The notes: generated by a model not told the origin, from the sequence alone. DNA of 41,370 bases from Lysinibacillus halotolerans (GCF_003711845.1 NZ_RHLQ01000030.1:1-41370), one strand, 5' to 3'. Positions 6,177 through 17,860 are shown, numbered from the stretch's first letter. Translations and numbers: made by a program.

Positions 6177-6236
6177 GTCCTCAAGTATTCTGCTTTCTTT
6201 GCATTAGAGAAAGTGGATTATTTGAGGACTTTTTTA
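6177..6236 (+). terminator. riboswitch-controlled terminator of the pur operon
   Basis: The stem GTCCTCAA (6177-6184) / TTGAGGAC (6222-6229), with an apical stem CTTTCT/AGAAAG, is followed by a six-T run (6230-6235). It lies 70 nt after the aptamer and 80 nt before purE, and fits guanine-dependent premature termination. Confidence 0.88.
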
Positions 6237-6315
6237 TCGTTTAATAGAAAAGATTGAGAGAATGAAAGCATCATATTGAAGTTACATAAAGCGAAAGATT
6301 GAAGGAGAGAAATAA

Positions 6316-6804
6316 ATGAATCCAAAAATCGGTGTCATTATGGGAAGTTCCAGTGACTGGGAAACGATGAAACATGCATGTGAAATTCTTGATGAATTAC
6401 AAGTGCCCTACGAAAAACAAGTCGTATCGGCACATCGTACGCCAGACCTTATGTTTGAATATGCAGAGAATGCTCGTGCAAGAGGTATTCAAGTCATTAT
6501 CGCAGGGGCAGGTGGTGCAGCACACTTACCAGGAATGGTTGCTGCTAAATCGACTTTACCTGTTATCGGTGTACCAGTTCAGTCAAGAGCATTAAATGGA
6601 TTGGATTCATTATTGTCAATTGTACAAATGCCTGGTGGAGTTCCCGTAGCAACGGTAGCAATTGGAAAAGCGGGAGCTATAAACGCAGGTTTACTAGCAG
6701 CTCAAATTTTATCGATTACCGATCGTGAATTAGCCAATAAGCTAGATGACCGTCGAGAATCCATTAAACAGCAAGTGTTGGAAAGTACAGGTGATCTACT
6801 ATGA
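6316..6804 (+). CDS. purE: N5-carboxyaminoimidazole ribonucleotide mutase
   Basis: PurE (162 aa) converts N5-CAIR to CAIR in de novo purine synthesis, in the cytoplasm. The sequence shows the class I pattern [13 protein letters not shown] (phosphate site), SAHRTPD with His40, and [14 protein letters not shown]. It has the usual length. GAAGGAGAG (about 6301-6309) supports the ATG at 6316. It is the first gene of the twelve-gene pur operon behind the riboswitch, and its stop overlaps purK by 4 nt. Confidence 0.97.
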   Translation: MNPKIGVIMGSSSDWETMKHACEILDELQVPYEKQVVSAHRTPDLMFEYAENARARGIQVIIAGAGGAAHLPGMVAAKSTLPVIGVPVQSRALNGLDSLLSIVQMPGGVPVATVAIGKAGAINAGLLAAQILSITDRELANKLDDRRESIKQQVLESTGDLL

Positions 6805-7925
6805 CAAAGATTATTTATCCTGGCCAAACGATTGGAATTATTGGGGGAGGTCAATTAGGTCGCATGATGGCACTTTCTGCTAAGGAAGCGGGCTATAAAA
6901 TTGCTGTACTGGAACCGTCGATTGATTCTCCTTGTGGGCAAATTGCCGATGTGCGAATTGTAGCACCCTATGATGACGAAGCGGCATTAGAAGAATTAGC
7001 TGAAGTCAGTGATGTTATTACTTACGAATTTGAAAATATAGACTATGAAGGTTTAAAGAGATTAACAGAAATCGCTTATGTACCTCAAGGAGCAGAATTA
7101 GTCCGCATTACTCAAAATCGCATTACAGAAAAATCGGCGATAGTAGAAGCGGGTTGTCCAGTAGCTCCATATATTGTAGCAAATCAGTATGAAGAATTAT
7201 TAGAGCAAATCGACAAAATTGGCTACCCATGTATTGTGAAAACGGCACGTGGTGGATATGATGGTAAAGGTCAACAACAATTAAATTCAAAAGAGGACTT
7301 GCCATTAGCTGAAAAGTTATTTGAACATTCCCCATGTGTAGCGGAAAGTTTTGTCCCTTTTGAAAAAGAGATATCTGTCATTGTCCAACGTAACGGTTAT
7401 GGGGAGAACTATTGTCTTCCTGTAGGAGAAAACATTCACGTGCATCACATTTTACATGAAACGATTGTACCTGCACGGATTTCTAATGAAACTTATGACA
7501 AAGCCATAGAGGCAGCGAAGAAAATTGCAAATTATTTACAGCTTGTTGGAACATTAGCCGTTGAAATGTTCGTCTTAGAAAATGGTGACATTATGATGAA
7601 TGAATTAGCACCTAGACCACATAACTCGGGCCACTATTCCATTGAAGCTTGTAACATTTCTCAATTTGGACAACATATTCGTGCCGTTTGCGGATGGCCT
7701 CTTCGCAAACCGAAACTTATGTCGCCTGCAATTATGGTGAATGTATTAGGTCAACATGTTGTGCCGTTAAGTAATTCCATTTCAAAACATTCTGATTGGT
7801 CAATCCATCTTTATGGGAAAACTGAAGCAAAAGTGAATCGTAAAATGGGACATGTGACAATACTGACCGATAAAATTGACGAAACACTTTATCAAATCGA
7901 GAATTCTGGCATTTGGTCGGAATAA
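6801..7925 (+). CDS. purK: N5-carboxyaminoimidazole ribonucleotide synthase
   Basis: PurK (374 aa) uses ATP and bicarbonate to carboxylate AIR to N5-CAIR, the substrate of PurE. The N-terminal [14 protein letters not shown] loop, the ATP-grasp lysine region ([16 protein letters not shown]) and the metal-binding [20 protein letters not shown] segment are all present. The start overlaps the purE stop (ATGA), so the two are translationally coupled. The next gene's Shine-Dalgarno overlaps its stop. Confidence 0.97.
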   Translation: MTKIIYPGQTIGIIGGGQLGRMMALSAKEAGYKIAVLEPSIDSPCGQIADVRIVAPYDDEAALEELAEVSDVITYEFENIDYEGLKRLTEIAYVPQGAELVRITQNRITEKSAIVEAGCPVAPYIVANQYEELLEQIDKIGYPCIVKTARGGYDGKGQQQLNSKEDLPLAEKLFEHSPCVAESFVPFEKEISVIVQRNGYGENYCLPVGENIHVHHILHETIVPARISNETYDKAIEAAKKIANYLQLVGTLAVEMFVLENGDIMMNELAPRPHNSGHYSIEACNISQFGQHIRAVCGWPLRKPKLMSPAIMVNVLGQHVVPLSNSISKHSDWSIHLYGKTEAKVNRKMGHVTILTDKIDETLYQIENSGIWSE

Positions 7926-7939
7926 AAGGAGAAGAAACA

Positions 7940-9235
7940 ATGATTGAACGTTATACTCGCCCCGAAATGGGCGCAATTTGGACAGAAGAAAATAAATTCA
8001 AAGCTTGGTTAGAAGTTGAAATTTTAGCATGTGAGGCTTGGGCTGAACTTGGTGAAATTCCAAAGGAAGACGTAGCATTACTTCGCCAAAATGCTTCCTT
8101 TGACATTAACCGTATTTATGAAATTGAACAAGAAACACGCCACGATGTAGTAGCCTTTACTCGTGCCGTTTCGGAAACGTTAGGTGAAGAACGGAAATGG
8201 GTTCACTACGGTTTAACATCAACAGACGTAGTAGATACAGCACTTTCTTATTTAATTAAACAAGCGAACACAATTTTACGTAAAGATATCATCAACTTCA
8301 TTGATATTTTGACTGAAAAAGCAAAAGAACATAAATATACAGTTATGATGGGGCGTACTCACGGTGTTCATGCAGAACCAACTACATTTGGGTTAAAACT
8401 TGCTTTATGGCGTGAAGAAATGAACCGTAACTTAGAACGTTTTGATGCAGCTGCTAAAGTTATTGAAACAGGTAAAATTTCAGGTGCTGTTGGAACGTAT
8501 GCAAACATCGATCCATTTGTTGAACAATATGTTTGTGAAAAATTAGGTCTAGCTGCTGCACCAATTTCAACTCAAACGTTACAACGTGACCGCCATGCAC
8601 AATATTTCTCAACGTTAGCTTTAATTGCTACTTCTATCGAGAAATTTGCTACGGAAATCCGTGGTCTGCAAAAATCAGAAACGCGTGAAGTGGAAGAAGC
8701 TTTTGCAAAAGGGCAAAAAGGTTCATCAGCAATGCCACATAAACGTAACCCAATCGGTTCTGAAAATATGACAGGGATCGCTCGTTTAATCCGTGGATAT
8801 ATGTTAACTGCCTATGAAAATGTTTCTTTATGGCATGAACGTGATATTTCCCATTCATCTGCAGAACGCGTCATCCTACCAGATGCGACAATCGGTTTAA
8901 ACTACATGTTAAACCGTTTCGGAAATATCGTGAAAAACTTAACGGTATTCCCTGAAAATATGAAACGTAATATGGACCGCACTTTCGGTTTAATTTACTC
9001 ACAACGTATTTTACTTGCTTTAATCGATAAAGGGTTAGTACGTGAAGAAGCATATGACACAGTACAACCATTAACTGCTCGTGCTTGGGACGAACAAATT
9101 CAGTTCCGTCCGTTAGTAGAAGCAAACGAGAAAATTTCTTCACTTTTAACAAAAGAAGAAATTGATGATTGCTTCGACTATAACTACCACATTAAAAATG
9201 TTGATATGATTTTTGAACGTCTTGGATTAAATTAA
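7940..9235 (+). CDS. purB: adenylosuccinate lyase
   Basis: PurB (431 aa) acts twice: it cleaves SAICAR to AICAR in the IMP pathway and adenylosuccinate to AMP. Visible family signatures are the [14 protein letters not shown] segment (catalytic His), TLQRDRHA and the flexible signature loop [16 protein letters not shown]. The reading frame is open upstream to 7913, but AAAAGGAGAAGAA sits just before the ATG at 7940 and family proteins begin [10 protein letters not shown], so 7940 is chosen. Unlike the rest of the operon, it is followed by a 95-nt gap containing a strong stem-loop (9267-9309). Confidence 0.97.
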   Translation: MIERYTRPEMGAIWTEENKFKAWLEVEILACEAWAELGEIPKEDVALLRQNASFDINRIYEIEQETRHDVVAFTRAVSETLGEERKWVHYGLTSTDVVDTALSYLIKQANTILRKDIINFIDILTEKAKEHKYTVMMGRTHGVHAEPTTFGLKLALWREEMNRNLERFDAAAKVIETGKISGAVGTYANIDPFVEQYVCEKLGLAAAPISTQTLQRDRHAQYFSTLALIATSIEKFATEIRGLQKSETREVEEAFAKGQKGSSAMPHKRNPIGSENMTGIARLIRGYMLTAYENVSLWHERDISHSSAERVILPDATIGLNYMLNRFGNIVKNLTVFPENMKRNMDRTFGLIYSQRILLALIDKGLVREEAYDTVQPLTARAWDEQIQFRPLVEANEKISSLLTKEEIDDCFDYNYHIKNVDMIFERLGLN

Positions 9236-9266
9236 TTTATTTTTCTACTTGAGAAATTGAATCAAA

Positions 9267-9309
9267 TGACATTCCCTCTCTCGCTTTGTTTGATGAGAGG
9301 GAAATGTCA
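9267..9309 (+). other. purB-purC intercistronic stem-loop
   Basis: A 14-bp stem pairs TGACATTCCCTCTC (9267-9280) with GAGAGGGAAATGTCA (9295-9309), with one bulged A and a 14-nt loop. The following bases are AAATAATTGG with no T run, so it is not a standard intrinsic terminator. It ends 9 nt before the purC Shine-Dalgarno. It could be an mRNA stabiliser, an RNase processing site or an attenuator. Confidence 0.6.
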
Positions 9310-9330
9310 AAATAATTGGAGGCACGGGTC

Positions 9331-10041
9331 ATGAATAAAGGTCAGCTTTTGTATGAAGGAAAGGCAAAACGTTTATATCAAACTGAACAAGAAGACATTT
9401 TGTTCGTTGAATATAAAAACAGTGCTACTGCATTTAACGGTGAAAAAAAAGCAGAGATAGATGGGAAAGGGATTCTAAATAACCGCATTACCACATTAAT
9501 TTTCGAAAGATTAAAAGAATACGGAATTGACTCTCACTTTATCGAACGTATTTCAGACAATGAACAATTAGTACGGAAAGTGGACATTATTCCAATCGAA
9601 GTAGTCGTTCGTAATATTGCTGCTGGTAGTTTAGCGAAAAGACTTGGTGTTGAAGAAGGGACTCCTTTAAAACGGACAATCGTCGAATTTTACTATAAAG
9701 ACGATGCCCTTGGTGATCCGATTATCAATAACGACCATATTGATATTTTAGGGATTGCTACGAAAGAGGAAGTAGAAACTTTATACGAACTAGGTTTGAA
9801 GGTTAATGGTATTCTTCAACCAATCTTTGAAGATGTCGGTGTTATTTTAGTAGACTTTAAGCTTGAATTTGGCCGTGATAAAGAAGGCAATGTTTTATTG
9901 GCAGATGAAATTTCACCAGACACTTGCCGGTTATGGGATGCAGAAACAAAACAAAAGCTAGATAAAGACGTATTCCGTCGTGACTTAGGTAGTTTAATAG
10001 AAGTATATGAAATCATTCTTTCGAGACTTGGAGGCAAATAG
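9331..10041 (+). CDS. purC: SAICAR synthetase
   Basis: PurC (236 aa) condenses CAIR with aspartate using ATP to form SAICAR. It shows LLYEGKAKRLYQT, the SAICAR synthetase signature around IPIEVVVRNIAAGSLAKR and the LADEISPDTCRLWD signature. An upstream TTG at 9316 keeps the frame open, but GGAGG (9318-9322) lies between it and the ATG at 9331 with 8-nt spacing, so 9331 is the start. PurS follows after 2 nt. Confidence 0.97.
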   Translation: MNKGQLLYEGKAKRLYQTEQEDILFVEYKNSATAFNGEKKAEIDGKGILNNRITTLIFERLKEYGIDSHFIERISDNEQLVRKVDIIPIEVVVRNIAAGSLAKRLGVEEGTPLKRTIVEFYYKDDALGDPIINNDHIDILGIATKEEVETLYELGLKVNGILQPIFEDVGVILVDFKLEFGRDKEGNVLLADEISPDTCRLWDAETKQKLDKDVFRRDLGSLIEVYEIILSRLGGK

Positions 10042-10043
10042 AA

Positions 10044-10292
10044 ATGAAGAAAGTTAAAATTTACATTACATTACGCGAAAGTGTACTAGATCCACAAGGT
10101 TCAGCAGTCCAAGGTTCATTAGCGAAAATGGGATATAACGAAGTGCAAGACGTTCGTATTGGCAAATACTTAGAAGTTGTAATTGATGATACTGAACGTG
10201 ACCTTGATACTCTTGTCAAAGAAATGTGTGAAAAGCTGCTTGCAAACACAGTGATTGAAGATTACCGCTATGAAGTCGAGGAGGCTAACTAA
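10044..10292 (+). CDS. purS: FGAM synthase subunit PurS
   Basis: PurS (82 aa) is the small structural subunit that bridges PurQ and PurL in the three-part phosphoribosylformylglycinamidine synthase of Gram-positives. It begins [20 protein letters not shown] and contains the [15 protein letters not shown] segment typical of the family. It lies between purC and purQ with 2-nt gaps on both sides. Its presence is consistent with the short PurL downstream. Confidence 0.96.
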   Translation: MKKVKIYITLRESVLDPQGSAVQGSLAKMGYNEVQDVRIGKYLEVVIDDTERDLDTLVKEMCEKLLANTVIEDYRYEVEEAN

Positions 10293-10294
10293 TC

Positions 10295-10975
10295 ATGAAA
10301 TTCGCAGTACTCGTTTTTCCTGGGTCGAACTGTGACATCGATATGTACCATGCTATTAAGGATGAGCTTGGTGAAGAAGTGGAATACGTTTGGCATGATG
10401 CTACAGATTTAAGCGAATTTGATGGCATTTTAGTTCCGGGTGGTTTCTCTTACGGGGATTATTTACGTTGTGGCGCAATGGCGAACCAATCGAACGTAAT
10501 GGCAGAAGTAAAAAGATGCGCAGAAGCAGGAAAACCAGTTTTAGGTGTATGTAATGGATTTCAAATTTTAACGGAAGCCGGTTTACTTCCAGGTGCTTTA
10601 CTTCGAAATAAAAACTTAAAATTTATGTGCCGAACAATTCAATTAAAAGTAGAAAACAACAATACATTATTTACGAGTCAATATGAAGCGGGAGAAGTTA
10701 TTCATATTCCGATAGCTCATGGAGAAGGTAACTATTTCTGTGACGAAGAAACATTAGCCCAATTAAAGGCAAATAATCAAATCGTCTTTACTTATGCGGG
10801 GGACAATCCAAACGGAAGTATGGAAGATATTGCAGGAATTGTGAATGAGCGCGGTAACGTACTTGGTATGATGCCTCACCCAGAACGTGCGGTCGATGCA
10901 TTACTTGGCAGTAACGACGGTCTAAAACTATTTAAATCTATTGTCAAACAGTGGAGGGAATCACATGTCAGCTAG
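10295..10975 (+). CDS. purQ: FGAM synthase glutaminase subunit PurQ
   Basis: PurQ (226 aa) is a class I glutamine amidotransferase that supplies ammonia to PurL. The nucleophile Cys86 is in GVCNGFQIL, and the His-Glu pair is in MMPHPERA near the C-terminus. GAGGAGG precedes the ATG. The 3' end overlaps the start of purL by 11 nt, which keeps subunit synthesis coupled. Confidence 0.97.
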   Translation: MKFAVLVFPGSNCDIDMYHAIKDELGEEVEYVWHDATDLSEFDGILVPGGFSYGDYLRCGAMANQSNVMAEVKRCAEAGKPVLGVCNGFQILTEAGLLPGALLRNKNLKFMCRTIQLKVENNNTLFTSQYEAGEVIHIPIAHGEGNYFCDEETLAQLKANNQIVFTYAGDNPNGSMEDIAGIVNERGNVLGMMPHPERAVDALLGSNDGLKLFKSIVKQWRESHVS

Positions 10976-13193
10976 TTTCGAACCTAATCAAGAGCAAATT
11001 AAAGAGCAAAAGCTATATGCCGGAATGGGTATGTCAGATGAAGAATATGACATGGTATGTGACATTCTAGGTCGCCTTCCAAACTGGACTGAAACAGGAT
11101 TATTTTCAGTTATGTGGTCTGAACACTGTTCGTATAAAAACTCAAAACCAGTGTTACGTAAGTTCCCGACAAAGGGTCCTCAAGTATTACAAGGACCTGG
11201 TGAAGGGGCAGGGATTGTTGACATTGGCGATGAACAAGCAGTCGTTTTCAAAATGGAATCCCACAACCACCCTTCTGCTATTGAGCCATACCAAGGAGCA
11301 GCTACTGGTGTAGGGGGGATTATCCGTGACGTATTCTCCATGGGTGCCCGTCCAATTGCGATGTTGAATTCATTACGCTTTGGTGAATTACAATCAGAGC
11401 GCGGTAAATATTTATTTGAAGAAGTCGTTGCAGGAATAGCTGGGTACGGTAACTGTATCGGTATTCCGACAGTAGGGGGAGAAATTCAATTTGATCCTTG
11501 CTATGAAGGGAACCCATTAGTCAATGCCATGTGTGTCGGTTTAATTGACCATAAAGATATTCAACGAGGTATTGCTGCTGGAGTAGGAAATACCGTGATG
11601 TATGTAGGGGCAAAAACAGGTCGAGACGGAATTCATGGTGCAACATTCGCTTCCGAAGAACTGTCAGAAGCTTCTGAAGAAAAACGCCCTGCAGTTCAAG
11701 TAGGGGATCCATTCATGGAAAAACTTCTTCTTGAAGCGTGCTTAGAAGTGGTTAAGTCCGATGCTCTAGTCGGAATTCAAGATATGGGAGCAGCTGGTCT
11801 AACTTCATCTTCAGCGGAAATGGCTTCAAAGGCGGGTTCAGGAGTTGAAATGAACTTAGATTTAGTTCCTCAGCGTGAAACAGGGATGACTGCTTATGAA
11901 ATGATGTTATCAGAATCTCAAGAACGTATGTTAATTGTCGTGAAAAAGGGACGAGAAGATGAAATTAAAGCAATTTTCGATAAATATGGTTTAGATGCTG
12001 TTGCCATCGGTCGTGTTACAGACGATAAAATGCTTCGTTTACTTCATAAAGGGGAAGTCGTTGCAGAAGTTCCTGCCGATGCATTGGCAGAGGATGCACC
12101 GGTTTATTATAAACCGTCTAAAGAACCGGCATACTTTGCTGAATTCCAAGCAATCGAAAATAGTGAACCAGAAGTAGCAGATTTTAAAGAAACATTAAAA
12201 TCATTATTAAAAGCACCAACTATTGCTTCGAAAGAATGGGTTTATGATCAATACGATTACCAAGTACGTACAAACACTGTCGTAGCACCTGGTTCAGATG
12301 CAGCAGTATTGCGAGTACGTGGTACAAATAAAGGTCTTGCGATGACGACAGATTGTAATTCCCGCTACATTTATTTAGATCCGGAAACGGGTGGGAAAAT
12401 TGCCGTTGCAGAAGCGGCTCGTAACATCGTTGCATCAGGTGGTAAACCGCTTGCGATTACAGACTGTTTAAACTTCGGTAACCCAGAAAAACCAGAGATT
12501 TTCTGGCAAATCGAAAAATCAGCAGATGGAATTGCAGCAGCATGTGAAGTGCTCAATTCACCTGTTATTGGCGGAAACGTTTCTTTATATAATGAACGTT
12601 CAGGTGAAGCCGTTTATCCGACACCAACAATCGGTATGGTTGGTTTAGTAGAAGATTTGGCCCACGTTACGACACAACAAGTGAAGGAAGCTGGAGATGT
12701 CATTTACGTAGTAGGCGAAACAACTACAGAGTTTGGCGGATCAGAATTGCAAAAGCTTGTTTATGGAAAAATCTTCGGGAAAGCGCCACAGATTGATTTA
12801 CATGTGGAAGCAAATCGCCAAGAAGCAATTTTATCAGCTATTCGAGAAGGGCTTGTACAATCTGCCCATGACGTTTCTGAAGGTGGTTTAGCGGTTGCTT
12901 TAGTGGAAAAAACATTTGCTTCTAACAAACTAGGTGTCTATGTAACGCTAGAAGGTTCTGCAGTAACTGCTTTATTTAGCGAATCCCAATCTCGCTTTGT
13001 TGTAACAGTGAAAGAAGATAAGGCAGCAGCCTTTGAATCAATGATTCCTGATGCAAAGAAAATCGGTATTGTAACGGACGATGGAAAAATAACGATTAAT
13101 GGTGATACGGGTATTCTTGTAGAAGGTGCAGTGGAGGAATTCCGTTCTGCTTGGAAAGGAGCAATCCCATGCTTGGTGAAATCAGAGGCTTAA
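10965..13193 (+). CDS. purL: FGAM synthase subunit PurL (small form)
   Basis: PurL (742 aa) performs ATP-dependent amidation of FGAR to FGAM with PurS and PurQ. It has the duplicated AIRS-like architecture of small PurL: an N-terminal half with [15 protein letters not shown] and [20 protein letters not shown], and a C-terminal half with [13 protein letters not shown] and [13 protein letters not shown]. It lacks the fused glutaminase of the large form. The frame is open from 10941, but GGAGGGA (10952-10958) and family alignment place the start at ATG 10965. It overlaps purQ by 11 nt and purF by 25 nt. Confidence 0.97.
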   Translation: MSASFEPNQEQIKEQKLYAGMGMSDEEYDMVCDILGRLPNWTETGLFSVMWSEHCSYKNSKPVLRKFPTKGPQVLQGPGEGAGIVDIGDEQAVVFKMESHNHPSAIEPYQGAATGVGGIIRDVFSMGARPIAMLNSLRFGELQSERGKYLFEEVVAGIAGYGNCIGIPTVGGEIQFDPCYEGNPLVNAMCVGLIDHKDIQRGIAAGVGNTVMYVGAKTGRDGIHGATFASEELSEASEEKRPAVQVGDPFMEKLLLEACLEVVKSDALVGIQDMGAAGLTSSSAEMASKAGSGVEMNLDLVPQRETGMTAYEMMLSESQERMLIVVKKGREDEIKAIFDKYGLDAVAIGRVTDDKMLRLLHKGEVVAEVPADALAEDAPVYYKPSKEPAYFAEFQAIENSEPEVADFKETLKSLLKAPTIASKEWVYDQYDYQVRTNTVVAPGSDAAVLRVRGTNKGLAMTTDCNSRYIYLDPETGGKIAVAEAARNIVASGGKPLAITDCLNFGNPEKPEIFWQIEKSADGIAAACEVLNSPVIGGNVSLYNERSGEAVYPTPTIGMVGLVEDLAHVTTQQVKEAGDVIYVVGETTTEFGGSELQKLVYGKIFGKAPQIDLHVEANRQEAILSAIREGLVQSAHDVSEGGLAVALVEKTFASNKLGVYVTLEGSAVTALFSESQSRFVVTVKEDKAAAFESMIPDAKKIGIVTDDGKITINGDTGILVEGAVEEFRSAWKGAIPCLVKSEA

Positions 13194-14596
13194 ATGAAGA
13201 GTGCGGCGTATTTGGTATTTGGGGACATCCGGAATCAGCCCAATTAAGCTATTATGGTCTTCATGCTCTTCAACACCGTGGTCAAGAAGGAGCTGGTATC
13301 GTTGTAACTGACGGTCAGCAACTTCGGGCGGTAAAAGGTGAAGGACTTGTAAACGATGTATTTAACGAAGAAAAACTAAAAAGTGCAAAAGGAAATGCGG
13401 CTATTAGTCATGTTCGTTATACGACGGCTGGTGGTGGCGGAATTGAAAACGTTCAACCTTTATTATTCCGCTCTTCTACAGGTACATTAGCGATAGCTCA
13501 TAACGGGAATTTAGTAAATGCCAATCATTTAAAACAACATTTAGAACGATCCGGAAGCATTTTTCATTCCACTTCTGATACAGAAGTAGTTGTCCATTTA
13601 ATTAAGAAAAGTAAAAAACCTGGTTTCCGTGCGCAAGTAAAAGAAGCCCTGTCCTTATTAAAGGGTGCCTTTTCGTTCTTAATCATTACGAAGGATAGTA
13701 TGATGGTTGCCCGTGATTGCAATGGCTTACGTCCTTTGTCCCTTGGAAAATTAGGAGATGCGTATGTAGTCGCTTCAGAAACTTGCGCCTTTGACTTAAT
13801 TGGGGCGGAGTATATTCGGGAAGTGGAGCCAGGGGAACTTTTAATCATTTCCGATAAAGGAATTGAAGAAGATCGTTTTGTTGAAGCTGAAAAACGGGCA
13901 ATGTGTGCGATGGAATATGTATACTTCGCACGTCCAGATTCTAACATAGATCAAATTAATATCCATATGGCTCGTAAACGGATGGGAAAACAACTGGCGA
14001 AAGAATGTTTTGGAATTGAAGCAGACGTCGTAACGGGTGTACCAGATTCGTCTATTTCAGCAGCAATCGGCTTTGCTGAAGAAAGCGGTATTCCTTATGA
14101 ACTAGGGTTAATTAAAAATCGCTATACCGGCCGTACGTTTATTCAACCGACTCAGGAGCTCCGTGAGCGCGGAGTGAAAATGAAGCTTTCTCCAGTCGTT
14201 CAAGTAGTAAAGGGAAAACGGGTCATTATGGTGGATGATTCCATCGTTCGTGGTACAACTTCCCGTCGTATTGTCAACATGTTAAAAGAAGCAGGTGCAA
14301 CTGAAGTGCATGTTGTCATTTCATCACCACCGATGAAAAACCCTTGTTTCTATGGTATAGATACGTCTACAAGTGAAGAGTTAATTGCTTCAAGTAAAAA
14401 TGTCGAAGAAATACGGGATGCCATTGGTGCAGATTCCTTAACATTCCTTTCTGTAGAAGGACTTGTGGAAGCTACATCCAGACCTTTTGATGATCCAAAT
14501 CGTGGACTTTGCATGGCTTGCTTTACCGGTGAATATCCAACCGAAATTTTCCCAGATACAGTTTTACCCCATGAAAAGGAACTACAACATAGTTAA
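13169..14596 (+). CDS. purF: amidophosphoribosyltransferase
   Basis: PurF (475 aa) catalyses the committed step, PRPP plus glutamine to phosphoribosylamine. With the ATG at 13169 the protein starts with an 11-residue propeptide ([11 protein letters not shown]) followed by Cys12. This is the arrangement processed to an N-terminal catalytic Cys in Bacillus PurF, and it decides the start over an in-frame TTG at 13151. AAAGGAG lies just upstream. The PRPP loop [16 protein letters not shown] is present. Cysteines near the C-terminus (for example [11 protein letters not shown]) fit the oxygen-labile 4Fe-4S cluster of this class. Confidence 0.97.
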   Translation: MLGEIRGLNEECGVFGIWGHPESAQLSYYGLHALQHRGQEGAGIVVTDGQQLRAVKGEGLVNDVFNEEKLKSAKGNAAISHVRYTTAGGGGIENVQPLLFRSSTGTLAIAHNGNLVNANHLKQHLERSGSIFHSTSDTEVVVHLIKKSKKPGFRAQVKEALSLLKGAFSFLIITKDSMMVARDCNGLRPLSLGKLGDAYVVASETCAFDLIGAEYIREVEPGELLIISDKGIEEDRFVEAEKRAMCAMEYVYFARPDSNIDQINIHMARKRMGKQLAKECFGIEADVVTGVPDSSISAAIGFAEESGIPYELGLIKNRYTGRTFIQPTQELRERGVKMKLSPVVQVVKGKRVIMVDDSIVRGTTSRRIVNMLKEAGATEVHVVISSPPMKNPCFYGIDTSTSEELIASSKNVEEIRDAIGADSLTFLSVEGLVEATSRPFDDPNRGLCMACFTGEYPTEIFPDTVLPHEKELQHS

Positions 14597-14610
14597 GGAG
14601 GATTTAACTC

Positions 14611-15666
14611 ATGTCTAAAGCATATGAACAAGCAGGCGTTAATATAGAAGCTGGTTACGAAGCGGTCAAACGTATGAAGTCACACGTTGAACGCACAAAT
14701 CGTTTAGGTGTAATGGGTACGTTTGGAGGCTTCGGAGGCATGTTTGACTTGTCCTCCCTAAACTTAAAAGAACCGGTTTTAATTTCAGGAACTGATGGTG
14801 TTGGGACAAAATTAAAACTTGCATTTATGGTCGATAAACACGATACGATTGGTGTAGACTGTGTAGCGATGTGTGTAAATGATATTGTAGCACAAGGTGC
14901 AGAACCCCTTTATTTCTTAGATTATGTTGCGGTTGGAAAGGCAGATCCGAAGAAAATTGAACAAATCGTAAAGGGTGTTGCTGACGGGTGTGTACAAGCT
15001 GGTAGCGCCTTAATAGGTGGAGAAACGGCCGAAATGCCGGGGCTTTACGATGAAGATGAGTATGATTTAGCAGGCTTTGCAGTAGGTGCAGTAGAAAAGG
15101 CGAAGGTTGTAACGGGTGAAAACATTGTAGAAGGTGACGTGTTAATCGGTCTTGCTTCAAGTGGTGTTCATTCAAATGGATACTCATTAGTTCGCAAAAT
15201 CCTATTTGAGGATAATGGATACGAGGTACATGAAGTCGTAAAAGGATACGAAGAGCTAGGACCAATCGGTGGGGCCCTTCTTGTACCAACGAAAATTTAC
15301 GCAAAACCTGTGCTAGACATGTTAAAACGAGTAAATGTTCATGGAATGGCCCACGTTACTGGTGGAGGTTTTTATGAAAACTTACCTCGTATGATGCCAG
15401 AAGGTTTAGCAACGGAGATTAATTTAGGCTCTTGGCCAATTCTTCCTATTTTTGAATTTTTAAAGGATAAAGGAGCTTTAGCTGATAAAGATTTATATAA
15501 CGTCTTTAATATGGGGATAGGTTACGTGCTTTCAGTACCTGCCGAAGAAGCTCAAAAGGTAATAGCGATTGCTGAAGAACATGGGGAAAAGGCTTATCAA
15601 ATTGGTCGTGTTGTAAAAGGTGAAGGCGTCCACTTTAACGGCGAGCATGATGGGAGTTTAATATAA
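14611..15666 (+). CDS. purM: AIR synthetase (FGAM cyclo-ligase)
   Basis: PurM (351 aa) closes the imidazole ring, converting FGAM to AIR with ATP. It begins [19 protein letters not shown] and shows the AIRS-family segments [24 protein letters not shown] and [31 protein letters not shown] places a strong Shine-Dalgarno before the ATG at 14611. The stop shares one nucleotide with the purN start (taATG). Confidence 0.97.
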   Translation: MSKAYEQAGVNIEAGYEAVKRMKSHVERTNRLGVMGTFGGFGGMFDLSSLNLKEPVLISGTDGVGTKLKLAFMVDKHDTIGVDCVAMCVNDIVAQGAEPLYFLDYVAVGKADPKKIEQIVKGVADGCVQAGSALIGGETAEMPGLYDEDEYDLAGFAVGAVEKAKVVTGENIVEGDVLIGLASSGVHSNGYSLVRKILFEDNGYEVHEVVKGYEELGPIGGALLVPTKIYAKPVLDMLKRVNVHGMAHVTGGGFYENLPRMMPEGLATEINLGSWPILPIFEFLKDKGALADKDLYNVFNMGIGYVLSVPAEEAQKVIAIAEEHGEKAYQIGRVVKGEGVHFNGEHDGSLI

Positions 15667-16232
15667 TGACGACGAAAATTGCGGTGTTTGCCTCAGGAAG
15701 TGGGAGCAATTTCCAAGCGATTCAAGAGGCGATTCTCCGAGGGGAATTAAATGCTCAAATAAAGCTTGTTGTAACGGATAAGCCTGACGCATTTGTCTTA
15801 GAAAGGGCACAAAACTTTCAAATCCCTACCTTTGCATTTCAAGCAAAAAACTATGAATCAAAGGCTCATTATGAACGAGAGATTATAAAACAACTTCGAG
15901 ATAAAGAGGTAGAATGGATTGTCCTTGCGGGTTATATGCGTATAATTGGCCAAACATTACTAGCTGCCTTTCCAAAAAGGATTGTCAATATTCACCCGTC
16001 TTTATTACCATCCTTTCCAGGTAAAGATGCCATTGGACAGGCAATGGAGCATGGCGTCAAAATTACCGGTGTAACGGTTCACTTTGTTGATGAAGGAATG
16101 GATACAGGCCCGATTCTTAGTCAAGCTGCCGTAGAAGTAGTTGAAGGAGATCGAGAAGCAACAGAAAAACGAATCCATGAGCTGGAACATGAGCTATATA
16201 CGAGCACTTTAAAAAAGCTATTTGAAAATTAA
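15666..16232 (+). CDS. purN: GAR transformylase (10-formyl-THF dependent)
   Basis: PurN (188 aa) transfers a formyl group from 10-formyltetrahydrofolate to GAR. The catalytic triad is readable: Asn108 and His110 in IVNIHPSLLPSFPGKDA, and Asp145 in HFVDEGMDTGPI. The N-terminal GSGSNFQAI loop binds the GAR phosphate. It is coupled to purM by a 1-nt overlap and is followed by a 77-nt gap before purH. Confidence 0.97.
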   Translation: MTTKIAVFASGSGSNFQAIQEAILRGELNAQIKLVVTDKPDAFVLERAQNFQIPTFAFQAKNYESKAHYEREIIKQLRDKEVEWIVLAGYMRIIGQTLLAAFPKRIVNIHPSLLPSFPGKDAIGQAMEHGVKITGVTVHFVDEGMDTGPILSQAAVEVVEGDREATEKRIHELEHELYTSTLKKLFEN

Positions 16233-16309
16233 TTTTGAATAAGAGGGTACCACCTTGTTGGATTCCCGATTATTTTACATATTTGTTATAAAAATTGGAG
16301 GTCTTTTTC

Positions 16310-17836
16310 GTGACGAAACGTGCACTTATAAGTGTTTCTAATAAAGATGGTATTTTAGAGTTTGCAAAGGAATTAGTAGCATTAGATTATGAAATTTTAT
16401 CAACAGGCGGTACGAAAAAAATGTTACAAGAAAATGGTGTTCCTGTAACAGCAGTTGATGAAGTTACAAAGTTCCCAGAAATTCTAGATGGTCGTGTAAA
16501 AACATTAAACCCAATGATTCATGGTGGACTTTTAGGAAAGTTTGACGATCCTTCCCACCAAGCCCAAATGAATGAACATGGGATTGAACCAATTGAAATT
16601 GTTTGCGTTAATCTTTATCCCTTCGTTGAGACAATTTCAAAGGCCGATGTAACATGGGATGATGCGATTGAAAATATCGATATCGGCGGTCCAACAATGT
16701 TACGTTCTGCTGCAAAAAACCATCAATATGTAACGGTTATTGTCGATTCCAATGATTATCCGAAAGTTCTGGAACAATTAAAAAATCAAGGGTCGACAAC
16801 GATTGAAACACGCCGTGAACTAGCTGCAAAAGTATTCCGTCATACAGCGGCCTACGATTCTTACATATCGAACTACTTAACGGAAGAATTATTCCCAGAA
16901 AACTTAACCATTACTTATGAATTAAAACAAACGTTACGTTATGGAGAAAACCCACATCAAAAAGCGGCATTTTACCAAAAACGTCTAGGATCTGATTTCT
17001 CATTAGCATATGCTACTCAATTACATGGAAAAGAATTATCTTATAACAACATTCAAGATGGAAATGCAGCGCTTCAAATCGTGAAGGAATTCGATATTCC
17101 AGCAGCGGTAGCCGTTAAGCATATGAATCCATGTGGTGTAGGAACAGGTACAACAATTGAAGAAGCCTTTGATAAAGCGTACGAGGCAGATCCAACTTCA
17201 ATTTTTGGAGGAATTATTGCTTTAAATCGCGAAGTAGATGAAGCAACCGCTGAAAAACTAAGCGGTATTTTCTTAGAAATCATTATTGCTCCTTCATTTA
17301 CGGAAAAGGCATTAGAAATTTTAACGAAAAAGAAAAACATCCGTTTAATGGCAATCAACTTCGCTCAAGAGAAGCAAGATCCATTTAAAGTAGTTTCCGT
17401 AGAAGGTGGCTTATTAGTTCAAGAAGATGATGCCTATGGATTAAATGATGCAAATATCCAAGTTGTAACTGATCGCAAACCGACGGAACAAGAATGGGAA
17501 GCATTAAAACTTGGTTGGTCCGTTGTAAAACACGTGAAATCGAATGCGATCGTTGTAACGGACGCACAAATGACTTTAGGTGTTGGAGCGGGGCAAATGA
17601 ATCGTGTTGGTTCTGCTAAAATTGCATTAGAACAAGCTGGTAATAAAGCGAAGGGAGCTGCATTAGCTTCAGATGCTTTCTTCCCAATGAGTGATACAGT
17701 AGAGGCAGCAGCGGCAGCTGGTATTACAGCGATTATTCAACCAGGCGGCTCCATCAAAGACCAAGATTCAATCGATAAAGCGAATGAGTATGGTATCGCG
17801 ATGGTATTTACAGGTATTCGTCATTTTAAACATTAA
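16310..17836 (+). CDS. purH: bifunctional AICAR transformylase/IMP cyclohydrolase
   Basis: PurH (508 aa) makes the last two steps to IMP. The N-terminal MGS-like IMP cyclohydrolase domain contains [28 protein letters not shown] and [14 protein letters not shown]. The C-terminal AICAR transformylase domain contains [24 protein letters not shown] and [12 protein letters not shown]. The start is a GTG at 16310 with GGAGG (16297-16301) 8 nt before it. An earlier in-frame TTG at 16295 overlaps the Shine-Dalgarno and is rejected. Confidence 0.97.
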   Translation: MTKRALISVSNKDGILEFAKELVALDYEILSTGGTKKMLQENGVPVTAVDEVTKFPEILDGRVKTLNPMIHGGLLGKFDDPSHQAQMNEHGIEPIEIVCVNLYPFVETISKADVTWDDAIENIDIGGPTMLRSAAKNHQYVTVIVDSNDYPKVLEQLKNQGSTTIETRRELAAKVFRHTAAYDSYISNYLTEELFPENLTITYELKQTLRYGENPHQKAAFYQKRLGSDFSLAYATQLHGKELSYNNIQDGNAALQIVKEFDIPAAVAVKHMNPCGVGTGTTIEEAFDKAYEADPTSIFGGIIALNREVDEATAEKLSGIFLEIIIAPSFTEKALEILTKKKNIRLMAINFAQEKQDPFKVVSVEGGLLVQEDDAYGLNDANIQVVTDRKPTEQEWEALKLGWSVVKHVKSNAIVVTDAQMTLGVGAGQMNRVGSAKIALEQAGNKAKGAALASDAFFPMSDTVEAAAAAGITAIIQPGGSIKDQDSIDKANEYGIAMVFTGIRHFKH

Positions 17837-17860
17837 TTATGAATACAGTATGAAATGGCA

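Noticed and set aside
13564-13947. 127-codon minus-strand frame inside purF
   Set aside because: It lies fully inside purF, has no initiation signal and no recognisable domain.
14825-15304. 159-codon minus-strand frame inside purM
   Set aside because: It is a shadow of the purM coding strand: it is His/Leu-rich, lacks a ribosome site, and lies fully within a well-conserved gene.
16240-16258. Reverse complement AAGGTGGTACCCTC resembles the T-box core
   Set aside because: It would lie on the minus strand with no specifier loop, no terminator partner and no minus-strand gene downstream. The match is short and lacks the following CGCG.
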